Shown here: one piece after another, positions 15,645 to 25,461 of the stretch
Position numbering within the stretch: position 1 is the stretch's first letter
Layout of the letters: each line of letters opens with the position of its first letter
DNA from: Candidatus Levybacteria bacterium CG_4_9_14_0_2_um_filter_35_21
GTDB lineage: Bacteria > Patescibacteriota > Microgenomatia > Levybacterales > UBA12049
NCBI GenBank assembly: GCA_002788395.1
Contig: PFRF01000026.1
Coordinates: 1 to 34,264, forward strand
Direction: 5' to 3'
DNA: 34,264 nucleotides
Made by a program: the position numbers and the translations under genes
Notes under the pieces: model-generated
What the model was told of the DNA's origin: nothing
Seen by the model: the letters and a program-made list of their open reading frames with translations, nothing else
Databases searched by the model: none

Positions 15645-18362
15645 ATGGATAGTATGTTTAAAGCTCTATCTAAATTTTTCGATTCAAATGAAAAAGAAAT
15701 AAAAAAAATTACCCCAATTGTTTCCGAAATAAACAGTTTTGAAGATAAAATTAAAAAACTCAAAGACAGTGACTTTTCTAAAAAAACAGAAAGTTTTAGA
15801 CAAAGAATAGTAGATGGAGAGCCATTGGACTTAATCTTACCGGAAGCATTTGCGTTGGTTAGAGAGGCTTCTAGAAGATCAATCGGACAAAGACATTTTG
15901 ATGTTCAACTTATGGCGTCTGTAACTCTTGCTCGCGGTAAAATTGTAGAGCAAAGAACAGGAGAAGGGAAAACTTTATCTGCCCTTCCTGCTTTATATTT
16001 ACACTCACTAACCGGTAAAAGTGTCCATTTGGTAACAGTAAATGATTATTTAGCCCGTCGTGACTGTGGTTGGATGGGACCTATTTTTAATTTTTTAGGT
16101 CTAAAGGTATCATCAATAATTAGTGAACAATCTTTTCTGTTTGATCCCAAACATACTAATAAAACTGTAAATGATTTTAGACTTTTACATCTTAGACCAA
16201 TATCCAGAAAAGAAGCATACGAAGCGGATATTGTTTACGGAATAAATTCCGAATTTGGATTTGACTACCTAAGAGATAATATGGCAACAGATGCTTCTCA
16301 AATAGTTCAGAGAGGTTATTATTTTGCCGTTGTAGACGAGGTAGACTCGGTTCTAATAGACGAAGCCCGTACTCCGCACATTATTTCCGCACCGGATGAA
16401 GCTCCTGCCCAAAAATATTATGAATACGCAAAAATTGTTGATAAATTAAATCCGGAAACAGATTATAAAATAGACGAAAAATTGCGTACTGCTCATTTAA
16501 CTGACCATGGAATAAGTAAAATTGAAAAAATGTTTGGTGTTCCCGATATTTACGAAAAAGATTTTGACACTGTTTATCATTTGGAGGCGGCGCTTAAAGC
16601 AAGAACATTATTTCATAAAGAAAAAGACTATATTGTAAAAGATAATGAAGTTATTTTAGTTGACGAATTTACAGGAAGATTAATGACAGGTAGGAGGCTT
16701 TCGGAGGGTCTTCATCAGGCTATTGAAGCAAAGGAAAATGTTACGATTCAACGGGAATCAAAAACTCTAGCTACTGTTTCCCTTCAAAATTACTTTAGAA
16801 TGTACGAAAGACTTGCCGGAATGACAGGAACGGCAGTTACGGAAGCGGAAGAATTTAACAAAATTTATAAGTTAGACGTAGTGGTAATTCCGACGCATCG
16901 CAATATGATTAGGAAAGATGAGCCGGATGCGATTTACAAAACAGGAAGAGCAAAAATTGCGGCAGTTGCCGATTTAATTGAAAAAGCATACAAAAAGGGT
17001 CAGCCGGTTTTGGTTGGAACAACCTCGATAGAAAAAAACGAAATAGTTTCTCAGGCTCTAAAAAGAAGAGGAGTAAAACACGAAGTTTTAAACGCTAAAA
17101 ACCATGAAAGAGAAGCAGAAATTATTGCTAAGGCAGGGGAAAAAGGGGCAGTTACTGTTGCAACAAATATGGCGGGACGTGGAGTAGACATAATTTTAGG
17201 AGGAGACACTCCAAAGCTTGAGGACGGTACAGAAAAAAGAGGAACTAAGGAATGGGAGATTTGGGAAAAAAGACATAAAGAAGTGCTTAATTCAGGTGGA
17301 TTAATGGTTATTGGAACAGAAAGGCATGAATCCAGAAGAATAGATAATCAGCTAAGAGGAAGATCCGGTCGTCAGGGGGATCCGGGTGTTTCACAATTTT
17401 TTGTTGGACTGGATGATGAAATAATGAGGCTTTTTGGTGGAGATACTATTTCTAATATTATGACACGCTTTAATATGCCCGAAGATATTCCATTGCAAAA
17501 TCCGTTGGTCTCAAAAGCTATTGAGCAAGCGCAGGGAAAGGTTGAAGGGTATAACTTTGACATGAGAAAACATTTGGTTGAATATGACGATGTTATAAAC
17601 AAACAAAGGGAAATAATTTATCAGCGCAGAAGAAAAGTTTTGGAAGGGACGGAAAAAGTGGACTTAAAAACAGACATTAAAGAAATGGTTGCAAATAATA
17701 TTGCAATTACCGTGGAAATGAGTGCTATAGATTATGAGAATCCGGAAAAATCCGTAAATAGGCAAATCGTAGATAAATTTACAACTATTATTCCTTTTGA
17801 AGATGTGTCTGCCGGGCAAATTGAAACTCAATTGGAACAGTTGCATTCTAATCAAGAAAAAATCGAGTTTTTGGTAAAAATAGCAGATGATATGTATGAA
17901 GCACGTGAAAAACAAATGGGTAAGGAGTTAATGCACGAAATAGAGAAATTCGTAACACTTTCGGTAGTAGATAATTTATGGATGGATCATTTAGATGCAA
18001 TTGATAATTTGCGTCAGGGAATTGGCCTCCGTGGCTATGGGCAAAGAGATCCCTTAGTTGAATATAAGAATGAAGCCTTTACAATGTTTGAAAAGCTTTT
18101 GGCAGGAATTGACGACGAAGTAGCTCATAGAATTTACCGGGTTCAAGTTCAAAGCCAGTCCCCTGAGATGCACCAGCATCAACACCAGCATGTTGCCGCT
18201 AATAATCCAAATGCTTCCTCTGTTCCTTCCTCAACCGGTTTTCAAAATACAACAACTGTAAATACTTCAAGTTCAGTTTCGGATAAAAAAAAACTCGGTC
18301 GCAATGACCCCTGTTGGTGCGGATCCGGGAAAAAATATAAAAAATGCCACTTGCCGGATTAA
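15645..18362 (+). CDS. secA: Preprotein translocase ATPase SecA (start may be ATG 15654)
   Basis: MFKALSKFFDSNEKEIKKI, MASVTLARGKIVEQRTGEGKTL, VDEVDSVLIDEARTPHIIS, MAGRGVDIILGG, C-terminal GRNDPCWCGSGKKYKKCH zinc motif. Confidence 0.97.
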   Translation: MDSMFKALSKFFDSNEKEIKKITPIVSEINSFEDKIKKLKDSDFSKKTESFRQRIVDGEPLDLILPEAFALVREASRRSIGQRHFDVQLMASVTLARGKIVEQRTGEGKTLSALPALYLHSLTGKSVHLVTVNDYLARRDCGWMGPIFNFLGLKVSSIISEQSFLFDPKHTNKTVNDFRLLHLRPISRKEAYEADIVYGINSEFGFDYLRDNMATDASQIVQRGYYFAVVDEVDSVLIDEARTPHIISAPDEAPAQKYYEYAKIVDKLNPETDYKIDEKLRTAHLTDHGISKIEKMFGVPDIYEKDFDTVYHLEAALKARTLFHKEKDYIVKDNEVILVDEFTGRLMTGRRLSEGLHQAIEAKENVTIQRESKTLATVSLQNYFRMYERLAGMTGTAVTEAEEFNKIYKLDVVVIPTHRNMIRKDEPDAIYKTGRAKIAAVADLIEKAYKKGQPVLVGTTSIEKNEIVSQALKRRGVKHEVLNAKNHEREAEIIAKAGEKGAVTVATNMAGRGVDIILGGDTPKLEDGTEKRGTKEWEIWEKRHKEVLNSGGLMVIGTERHESRRIDNQLRGRSGRQGDPGVSQFFVGLDDEIMRLFGGDTISNIMTRFNMPEDIPLQNPLVSKAIEQAQGKVEGYNFDMRKHLVEYDDVINKQREIIYQRRRKVLEGTEKVDLKTDIKEMVANNIAITVEMSAIDYENPEKSVNRQIVDKFTTIIPFEDVSAGQIETQLEQLHSNQEKIEFLVKIADDMYEAREKQMGKELMHEIEKFVTLSVVDNLWMDHLDAIDNLRQGIGLRGYGQRDPLVEYKNEAFTMFEKLLAGIDDEVAHRIYRVQVQSQSPEMHQHQHQHVAANNPNASSVPSSTGFQNTTTVNTSSSVSDKKKLGRNDPCWCGSGKKYKKCHLPD

Positions 18363-18408
18363 AAGCACACCTTTATTAGAGCAAGATTTTTTGATAGGAT
18401 AGAGTTGT

Positions 18409-20088
18409 ATGTTGCTGCCCAATGAACAAATAAAGTTTCTCCTATTGCAGACTGGCCAAGTAAGTCAACAAACAATAGACTCCCTAGAGGCTTTTGCGAA
18501 AAACTCGCGAGTTCCTCTACAGGAAGCAGCAATAGAAAAAGACGTTGTTTCAGACGAAAACTTAGGAATTCTCATTGCAAATTATCTTAAGTATCCATTT
18601 ATCTCCCTGGCAAAAATTTCAATACCAGATAATATATTCTCGATTGTTCCCGAAAGACTTGCCAGAAAATATAAAATAGTTTCATTTGCAAAAGACGAAG
18701 AAGGAATAAAGCTTGCAATGGAAAATCCGCTTAATAAAGATCTTTCAGACATGATTTCCAAAAAAACAAAACTCAAAATAATACCTTACTTTGCAACAGA
18801 AAGAGATATAGAAAATTCGTTACAGTTATATAGAAAAAATTTACAACAGGTTTTTAACGAGCTTTTGCGAGGAGTAATAGGTACAGAAGTTGAAGGAGAA
18901 GATTTTCCGATTATAAAAATGGTTGAGATTCTCATAACCTATGCTTATAGAGATAAAGCTTCCGATATACACATAGAGCCGGAAGAAAACGATCTTTTAG
19001 TTCGTTTTAGAATAGATGGAATTTTGCACGACATGTTATATCTGGACAAAAAGTTAACAGAAAGAATTTTAATGCGCATTAAAATTCTTTCAAGGCTTAG
19101 AACGGATGAGCATTTAAGCGCCCAAGATGGGAAAATAAGAATGGTTATTGATAATGACAACTTGGATCTTCGTGTTTCTATAGTCCCGATCGCCGAAGGA
19201 GAAAAAGCCGTACTTCGTCTTTTGCCTTCGCACTTTAGACAGTTTTCCCTTCTTGATTTGGGAATGAGAGAAGAAGATCTTAAGAAAGTTAACGCAGCAA
19301 TTAATAAAACTTTCGGTATGATTTTATCAACGGGACCAACAGGATCTGGGAAAACAACGTCTATTTATTCGATTCTTAAGATTCTTAACACAAGAGAAAA
19401 AAATATTACAACGATTGAAGATCCTATAGAATACAGAATTAAAGGAGTTAATCAAATTCAAGTAAATGTTAAAAGCAACCTCACCTTTGCACAAGGACTA
19501 AGAAGTATTCTTCGTCAGGATCCAAACGTAATTTTTGTAGGAGAAATAAGAGATGATGAAACTGCGGAAATTGCTGTAAATGCAGCTTTAACAGGGCATT
19601 TAGTCGTTTCCACCCTTCATACAAATGATGCTGCGACCGCTTTGCCTCGTCTTGTCGATATGAAAATTGAGCCTTTTTTGGTTGCCTCAACAGTAAATGT
19701 TATTATTGCCCAAAGATTGGTTAGAAAAATATGTGAATCTTGTAAGGTTCAGGGTGTTTTAAAAAGGAGTGATCTTGCTAAAAATATAGCGGAAGAACTT
19801 ATTGCAAAATATTTTCCTCCGCAAGAGGATCTTAAAGTTTATCAGGGAAAAGGATGTAAGGTTTGTCATAATACGGGATTCTTGGGAAGAATAGGAGTTT
19901 TTGAAGTACTGGAAATGACAAACACGATAAAAAAACTCATTACTGACAAAAATGACTCAGATGTTATCGCTAAAAAAGCAATAGAAGAGGGCATGACCAC
20001 TATGCAGGAAGACGGAATGGATAAAATCGTAAAAGGAATGACTACTCTTGAAGAAGTACTGAGGGTTACAAAGGTGGAAAAAGTATGA
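18409..20088 (+). CDS. pilB: Type IV pilus assembly ATPase PilB/GspE
   Basis: ASDIHIEPEENDLLVRFRIDGIL, ILSTGPTGSGKTTSIYSIL, TIEDPIEYRIKGVNQIQVN, LRQDPNVIFVGEIRDDETAEIA, CxxC zinc region. Confidence 0.95.
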   Translation: MLLPNEQIKFLLLQTGQVSQQTIDSLEAFAKNSRVPLQEAAIEKDVVSDENLGILIANYLKYPFISLAKISIPDNIFSIVPERLARKYKIVSFAKDEEGIKLAMENPLNKDLSDMISKKTKLKIIPYFATERDIENSLQLYRKNLQQVFNELLRGVIGTEVEGEDFPIIKMVEILITYAYRDKASDIHIEPEENDLLVRFRIDGILHDMLYLDKKLTERILMRIKILSRLRTDEHLSAQDGKIRMVIDNDNLDLRVSIVPIAEGEKAVLRLLPSHFRQFSLLDLGMREEDLKKVNAAINKTFGMILSTGPTGSGKTTSIYSILKILNTREKNITTIEDPIEYRIKGVNQIQVNVKSNLTFAQGLRSILRQDPNVIFVGEIRDDETAEIAVNAALTGHLVVSTLHTNDAATALPRLVDMKIEPFLVASTVNVIIAQRLVRKICESCKVQGVLKRSDLAKNIAEELIAKYFPPQEDLKVYQGKGCKVCHNTGFLGRIGVFEVLEMTNTIKKLITDKNDSDVIAKKAIEEGMTTMQEDGMDKIVKGMTTLEEVLRVTKVEKV

Positions 20089-21140
20089 ACGCAAAAAACA
20101 TAACTATCTCCGATAATGAAAAAGTAAGCCTATTTAGTACATTATCTACTATGATTAATGCGGGAATTCCAATTCTCGAAACCGTAGATTCAATAGCGGA
20201 TGGTTCTAAAGGGAATACAAAAAAAGTTATAGAGTCAATAAGGGAAGATATTACACAAGGTAAATCTTTATCCGTTGCGTTTTCTAAATTTCCCTCTGTT
20301 TTTAACAAGGTAACCATAAATGTAATTAAAGCTTCGGAAGAAGCGGGGACATTAGATGTTGTTTTAAAAGATTTAAAGTCTCAACTGCAAAAAGACATGG
20401 AATTTATAAATAATGTTAAATCAGCAGTTACTTATCCGCTAGTAATTCTCGTATTATTTATGGCAGTTTTAATGATAATACTTGTGGTTGTAGTTCCCAA
20501 GATAGCCACGGTGTTTATTCAGCTTAGAGTTAAATTGCCGCTTCCTACAAAAATTCTCATATTTATGTCTGATGCTGTTTTGCATTATCCAATTCCACTT
20601 TTAATTGGCCTGGCTCTAATCGTCGGGGGCTTTATGCTTTTATTCAGGTATAAAAAATCAATTATATTAGGTTTTATTTTTTCTCTTCCGCTTGTTTCGA
20701 GATTAATTAAAGAGATTGATTTGGTTCGTTTTTCCCGAAGCATGTATCTTTTATTAAATTCCGGTATTACTATTACATCGGCTTTGGCATTAGTTGAAGG
20801 AACAGTTATGCGAAAAGATATTGCAAAAGCCATTGCAATTGGCCAGGAAACCGTTCTCTCAGGGAAAAAAATTTCCGATGCATTTAAAGATAAAAAAACC
20901 ATTTTTCCGGTAATTGTAGTAAAAATTATTGAAGCAGGAGAAAAAACGGGAACTTTGGAAAAATCAATGCAAGAAATTGCAGAATATATGGATTACCAAG
21001 TAAATTCAACTCTAAAAACAGTAATTTCGCTACTTGAACCGCTGATGCTGGTTTTTGTTGGGATTTTGGTTGGAGCAATGATGATGTCTATTATTACTCC
21101 TATTTATGGATTAATCGGTCAATTTAATGGTGGGAGATGA
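20085..21140 (+). CDS. pilC: Type IV pilus inner-membrane protein PilC/GspF
   Basis: FSTLSTMINAGIPILETVDSIAD ... IKASEEAGTLDVVLKDL ... VKIIEAGEKTGTLEKSMQEIAEYMDYQV; overlaps pilB by 4 nt. Confidence 0.93.
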   Translation: MNAKNITISDNEKVSLFSTLSTMINAGIPILETVDSIADGSKGNTKKVIESIREDITQGKSLSVAFSKFPSVFNKVTINVIKASEEAGTLDVVLKDLKSQLQKDMEFINNVKSAVTYPLVILVLFMAVLMIILVVVVPKIATVFIQLRVKLPLPTKILIFMSDAVLHYPIPLLIGLALIVGGFMLLFRYKKSIILGFIFSLPLVSRLIKEIDLVRFSRSMYLLLNSGITITSALALVEGTVMRKDIAKAIAIGQETVLSGKKISDAFKDKKTIFPVIVVKIIEAGEKTGTLEKSMQEIAEYMDYQVNSTLKTVISLLEPLMLVFVGILVGAMMMSIITPIYGLIGQFNGGR

Positions 21141-21616
21141 AAAACAATCAATCTGGTTTTACCTTGATAGAGTTAATTATCGTACTGGGAATTCTTCTGA
21201 TGCTTTTTGGATTTATAAGTTTTAACTTAGTTGGTGTGCAGAGAACTGCATCGGTAAGCTCAACGGTTGACATTTTACTTTCGGACATAGCATCGCAGCA
21301 AACTAAAGCTATGCTCGGAGTCGGTTCAGCAAGTGGAAATAGTTACGGAATTTATTTCCAACCCGGTGAATATACATTATTTAAGGGGATTACATATCCT
21401 CCATCTGACCCTAATAATTTTGTCGTTTCTCTTGATCCGGGAATTACATTAACAAATATTACTTTTCCATCAAGCTCTATAGTTTTTTCTACAGGAACAG
21501 GAGAGATAAATGGATTTTTAGATGGTCAAAACACAATCAGCATAAAGGATGCACAAGGAACAAAAATAGAAACCATCACTATAAATAGGTATGGCGTGAT
21601 AATTTCGAAAAATTAA
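21137..21616 (+). CDS. Prepilin-like protein (GspH/FimT-like)
   Basis: NNQSGFTLIELIIVLGILLMLFGFISF prepilin signature; overlaps pilC by 4 nt. Confidence 0.85.
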   Translation: MKNNQSGFTLIELIIVLGILLMLFGFISFNLVGVQRTASVSSTVDILLSDIASQQTKAMLGVGSASGNSYGIYFQPGEYTLFKGITYPPSDPNNFVVSLDPGITLTNITFPSSSIVFSTGTGEINGFLDGQNTISIKDAQGTKIETITINRYGVIISKN

Positions 21617-21617
21617 A

Positions 21618-23603
21618 ATGAAAAACAAAGGTCAGTCCTTAATTGAGCTTTTAATTGTAATAGCCTTGTCGGCAATTTTAATCCCGGCTTTACTTGTAGG
21701 CTTTGCTGTAACAAGAAATGGAAGAGCACAGCAAGAACAAAGACTTCAGGCAACAAATTATCTAAAAGAAGCTCAGGAGGCAATAAGAATAATTTATTTT
21801 AATAATTGGGATAATCTTATAAATGGAACATACCATCCTGTTGTTTCTAGTTCAACTTGGGTTCTTTCTCCAGGCTCCGAAGCAATAGACAATAACTTTG
21901 TACGGCAAGTTACAATAAGCGATGTTTTTAGAGATACAAATGGTAATATTGTTACAATCGGTGGAGTCCTTGATCCGTCCACGAAAGAAATTACAGTTTC
22001 AGTTTCCTGGATAAATCCAATGTCCTCGTCGGTTACGGCAAGTTCATATTTAACGAGAAATAAAAATCTAACACATCTGGAGACAGTTGTTGCCGATTTT
22101 ACTCCTGGAGTTTCTAATCCTGTAACAACAGGTGTAGTAATAACAGATACAAGCGGAGGAGAAATTATGCTAGGGGCAGGCGGAGGCGGAGGAGATTGGT
22201 GTAATCCAAGTCAATCAATTACAACGGTTAATCTATCGCGTCAAGGGATTCCGACGTCAGTATGGGCATTTGAAGCGGGGGACGGAAACGATGGTAATAG
22301 AGTATTTGCGGGAACAGGATTAAATGCATCCGGACCAACGTTTACCAATACAAAAGTTATTGGCAATAGTCCGCCAACTGCTACATTTCTTGGTCAATTT
22401 AACAATACGAAAACAAACGGTATGTTTGGAAGCGCTAACTATGCATATTTGGCTACAGATCAAAATTCAGCTGAAGTTACAATTCTTGACTTGAATCAAT
22501 TTACAGATCCGCCCACTAATCAAAATTACAAAACAGTAGGAACGTTTGATACACCCGGGCCTACAGATGCAAATGGCGTCTTTGTGTCTGGGGATACAGG
22601 ATATGTAATAACAGGAAGTACTTTGTACAACTTTAATATAACAGACAAGACGAATCCTACTGCTCTTGATTCAGACGGAGTTACTCTTGCAGGGACAGGG
22701 AATAAGATTGTTGCTGTCGGGAATTACGCATATGTGGTAACTTCAAGTACGTCGAAACAGTTACAAATTGTTGATATCAGTATCCCAACGAATTTAAGTG
22801 TCATTGGAAATTTATCTTCAGGGCTTAATGATAAAGGTGCTGTAGATTTGTTTGTGAACTCATCGGCAACAATTGCGTATGTCGTAACGTCGGTATCAGA
22901 TACCAATGGAGAATTTTTTATTATCGATATGACCAATAAAACTAATCCTGCTCCGGTTGTTGACGGAGCTTATGAATTAGGCGGTATGAATCCAAAAGGT
23001 GTAACAGCCGTAACCGGCAACAAAGTAATTATAGTTGGAACTGGAGGGTTAAAACAGTACCAAATTATTGACGTTTCAGAAAATCCTCCTAAAACATGTG
23101 GTGGTGGTCTTACAGTAACTGGTGGAGTAAATGCAATTTCGTCTGTTTTGCAATCAGACGGCTATTCATATTCATACATTATTACGGGAGATACTTATGC
23201 GGAATTAAAAATAATCTTAGGGGGAGGAGGAGCAGGTAGTAGGTATACATCTTCGGGGGTTTTTGAGTCTGAGACATTTGATGCCGAAAAAGAAGTTGCC
23301 TGGAACATGCTTTCTGCCACAATTTCTGCGCCTTTAAACACAACACTTCAATTTAAAGTTGCTTTAAAAGATGCGCTAAACAATAGCTGTAGCGGCGTAA
23401 GTTTTAACAATTCAGATTTTGTCGGGAGCGATGGACAGTCAAGTTCTTTTTTTCCATCAACAGGAGGAATTTTGGCATTTAATAGTGACGGGAATGGTTA
23501 TGAAAATCCCGCTCAATGCGCACGCTATCGAGCATACTTAACAACTTCAGACATAACACAGTCGCCTGTTGTTCACGATGTTAATCTTAATTATTCGCCG
23601 TAA
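21618..23603 (+). CDS. Large minor pilin-like protein with C-terminal beta-propeller-like (LVIVD-type) repeats
   Basis: NKGQSLIELLIVIALSAILIPALLVGF at N-terminus; repeated NYAYVVTSSTSKQLQIVDISIPTNLSVIGNL / YLATDQNSAEVTILDLNQF / TIAYVVTSVSDTNGEFFIIDMTNK / IIVGTGGLKQYQIIDVSENP blades. Confidence 0.8.
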   Translation: MKNKGQSLIELLIVIALSAILIPALLVGFAVTRNGRAQQEQRLQATNYLKEAQEAIRIIYFNNWDNLINGTYHPVVSSSTWVLSPGSEAIDNNFVRQVTISDVFRDTNGNIVTIGGVLDPSTKEITVSVSWINPMSSSVTASSYLTRNKNLTHLETVVADFTPGVSNPVTTGVVITDTSGGEIMLGAGGGGGDWCNPSQSITTVNLSRQGIPTSVWAFEAGDGNDGNRVFAGTGLNASGPTFTNTKVIGNSPPTATFLGQFNNTKTNGMFGSANYAYLATDQNSAEVTILDLNQFTDPPTNQNYKTVGTFDTPGPTDANGVFVSGDTGYVITGSTLYNFNITDKTNPTALDSDGVTLAGTGNKIVAVGNYAYVVTSSTSKQLQIVDISIPTNLSVIGNLSSGLNDKGAVDLFVNSSATIAYVVTSVSDTNGEFFIIDMTNKTNPAPVVDGAYELGGMNPKGVTAVTGNKVIIVGTGGLKQYQIIDVSENPPKTCGGGLTVTGGVNAISSVLQSDGYSYSYIITGDTYAELKIILGGGGAGSRYTSSGVFESETFDAEKEVAWNMLSATISAPLNTTLQFKVALKDALNNSCSGVSFNNSDFVGSDGQSSSFFPSTGGILAFNSDGNGYENPAQCARYRAYLTTSDITQSPVVHDVNLNYSP

Positions 23604-24137
23604 ATGATAAACAAAAAACTAATTAAAAATTTAAATTTAAAAATTAAAGATTATGAAAAAGGCTTTACTCTTATAGAAATCATAATTTATATGGGCATTT
23701 TTTCCATACTAATTGTTGCGATGCTCCAGTTGTTAACTGCTGTTTTTGACGTCCAATTGGAATCTCAGAGTACGGCAAGTGTTTCTCAAGATGGACGTTT
23801 TATTTTAAATAAATTAACCAACGATATTAAAAAAGCAAAAATTATTACATCCCCAAATATAGGAAATCAGGGTCAAAGTCTTGTAATATCCGATGGAACC
23901 ACAATTTATACATACAATCTGTTAAGTGAAAATTTAACCTTAACTAATAGCACTACGGGAACAACAGATCAGCTAAACAGTGTTGATACAACGGTTTCTA
24001 ATTTAAATATTTTAAGGCTCGCGGATACAAGCGGTCAGAATAACACTCTCACAGTTTCATTTATTATTAACAGTAAGGTGTTAAGAAGAAATGGAGTCAA
24101 TACGGAAAACTTTAGAATAACAGTAGGGACTCGTTAA
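23604..24137 (+). CDS. Prepilin-like protein (PulJ/GspJ-like)
   Basis: YEKGFTLIEIIIYMGIFSILIVAMLQLLTAVFDVQLESQSTASVSQDGRFILNKLTNDIKKA. Confidence 0.8.
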   Translation: MINKKLIKNLNLKIKDYEKGFTLIEIIIYMGIFSILIVAMLQLLTAVFDVQLESQSTASVSQDGRFILNKLTNDIKKAKIITSPNIGNQGQSLVISDGTTIYTYNLLSENLTLTNSTTGTTDQLNSVDTTVSNLNILRLADTSGQNNTLTVSFIINSKVLRRNGVNTENFRITVGTR

Positions 24138-24143
24138 ATAAAA

Positions 24144-24542
24144 ATGAGAAAATCGCTTTTTTTACAACAGTCTGGTCAGGCGTTAATTAGTATTTTATTT
24201 ATTACCATTATTGGGATGACCATTATTTCTTCAGCGGCTTTTTTGGTTTATGGTAACATTCAGTCTGTAAGTATCACCGAACAGGGCTCTTATGCTTATT
24301 ATGTTGCGGAAAGTGGTGTAGAAGAAGGACTTCTTAGGCTGGTTAGAAATCCATATTATTCAGGAACGCCTATTGGTCAGCCTTTTATAGTAGGATTGGG
24401 TAGTGCTGTGATAGAAGTTGATACGGCGAGTGGATTAATAACCTCAACGGGAACGTATAACAATACAACGAGAAAAATTCAGGCCCAGACAGTGTACAAT
24501 AATGGTATAAGAACAATTACTTCTTGGAAGGAGGTTTGGTAA
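24144..24542 (+). CDS. PilX/GspK-like pilin-family protein
   Basis: QQSGQALISILFITIIGMTIISSAAFLVYGNIQSVSITEQGSYAYYVAESGVEEGLLRL. Confidence 0.7.
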   Translation: MRKSLFLQQSGQALISILFITIIGMTIISSAAFLVYGNIQSVSITEQGSYAYYVAESGVEEGLLRLVRNPYYSGTPIGQPFIVGLGSAVIEVDTASGLITSTGTYNNTTRKIQAQTVYNNGIRTITSWKEVW

Positions 24543-25357
24543 TGGTAAAAAAACAAACAATAGCAGTATTTTTAGAAAGCAGTAGGATCTCATTGTGCTT
24601 AAAAGATACAAATAATATTCTTCAGCTCGATTTACCGCCGGATACGGTTTCGGATTTAGAAGTAATAGACAGAGATAAATTTGAGCAACTTGTTAATTCG
24701 TTTTTCCAAACAGATGCGTTTAAGGGAATAGAATTTGACGTTGCTCTTGTCTTCTCTCGGGATGTCACTTTTGAAAAAGATTTTACGGATAATGCTACAA
24801 AAGTAAACTATGAAGAAATACAAAAGTTTTTAGATATTGTTCCTTTTGAGGATATATTAAGTAAAACATACAAAATCAACAGAAAAGCAAAAATTGTAGC
24901 AGTTAACAGAAGCTTATATGACGTTATATGTTTGGCTTTAGAAAAAAACAAAGCTTATATATCCCTGGTAGTGCCAATGGCAATTTTAGCAGAGACAACT
25001 CCGGAGCTTTCTACTAATGTTGATTTAGCATTTATTGCAGCAAGATCGGATTCGTTTAGACAGTACAGCTTTATCGAGGTAAAAGAAGCAAACCTTAAAA
25101 GTGAGCAAAAGAATTCAATAGGGATTAAGAAAAAAGACGTAAGGTTATATGCCCTTTTAGGTATTTTTGCATTGCTTTTTTTAATTCTTTTAATGTTAAT
25201 ATATACAACCTTTTTCTCTTCTCCCAAAAAGAATAAGAAACCGGTTGTTTTACCAAAAGCTTCAGTTTCAACAACCATTCCGGTGGAGATGATTCCTTCA
25301 GCCAGTCAGTCGGGAAACATATCTTCGCCAAGTTCTTCATTGCGGCCAACACACTAG
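24542..25357 (+). CDS. Bitopic membrane protein in pilus operon; possible divergent PilM-like soluble domain plus TM
   Basis: Position in pilus operon; N-terminal ~200-aa soluble domain, TM LYALLGIFALLFLILLMLIYTTFF, Ser/Pro-rich tail; SD AAGGAGG upstream of ATG 24542 (track start TTG 24524 less likely). PilM assignment is weak. Confidence 0.55.
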   Translation: MVKKQTIAVFLESSRISLCLKDTNNILQLDLPPDTVSDLEVIDRDKFEQLVNSFFQTDAFKGIEFDVALVFSRDVTFEKDFTDNATKVNYEEIQKFLDIVPFEDILSKTYKINRKAKIVAVNRSLYDVICLALEKNKAYISLVVPMAILAETTPELSTNVDLAFIAARSDSFRQYSFIEVKEANLKSEQKNSIGIKKKDVRLYALLGIFALLFLILLMLIYTTFFSSPKKNKKPVVLPKASVSTTIPVEMIPSASQSGNISSPSSSLRPTH

Positions 25358-25420
25358 CATAGATCTTTAAAGAATAGTACTAAAATTTAAATCAGATGGT
25401 TTTGGCTTCAAATTGCCCTA

Positions 25421-25450
25421 TTGACAAACTAATTTTTATTATGCTACGCT
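25421..25450 (+). promoter_or_regulatory. Promoter for major pilin: TTGACA-N18-TACGCT with extended -10 TGC
   Basis: TTGACA 25421-25426, TGC-TACGCT 25442-25450; ATG 25462. Confidence 0.55.
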
Positions 25451-25461
25451 AATTATGAGAC

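Noticed and set aside
15575-15763. 62-aa minus-strand ORF ending in the palindrome
   Set aside because: Antisense to secA 5' end and terminator; better explained by the regulatory region.
18363-18410. Leaderless promoter for pilB (TAGGAT before ATG 18409)
   Set aside because: -10 match is poor, spacing is 8 nt or more and no -35 is visible; not counted in the leaderless set.
20585-20902. 105-aa minus-strand ORF
   Set aside because: Antisense to pilC, no recognisable domain. Other short antisense ORFs in the track (e.g. 24955-25278, 17664-17915, 11966-12205) rejected for the same reason.
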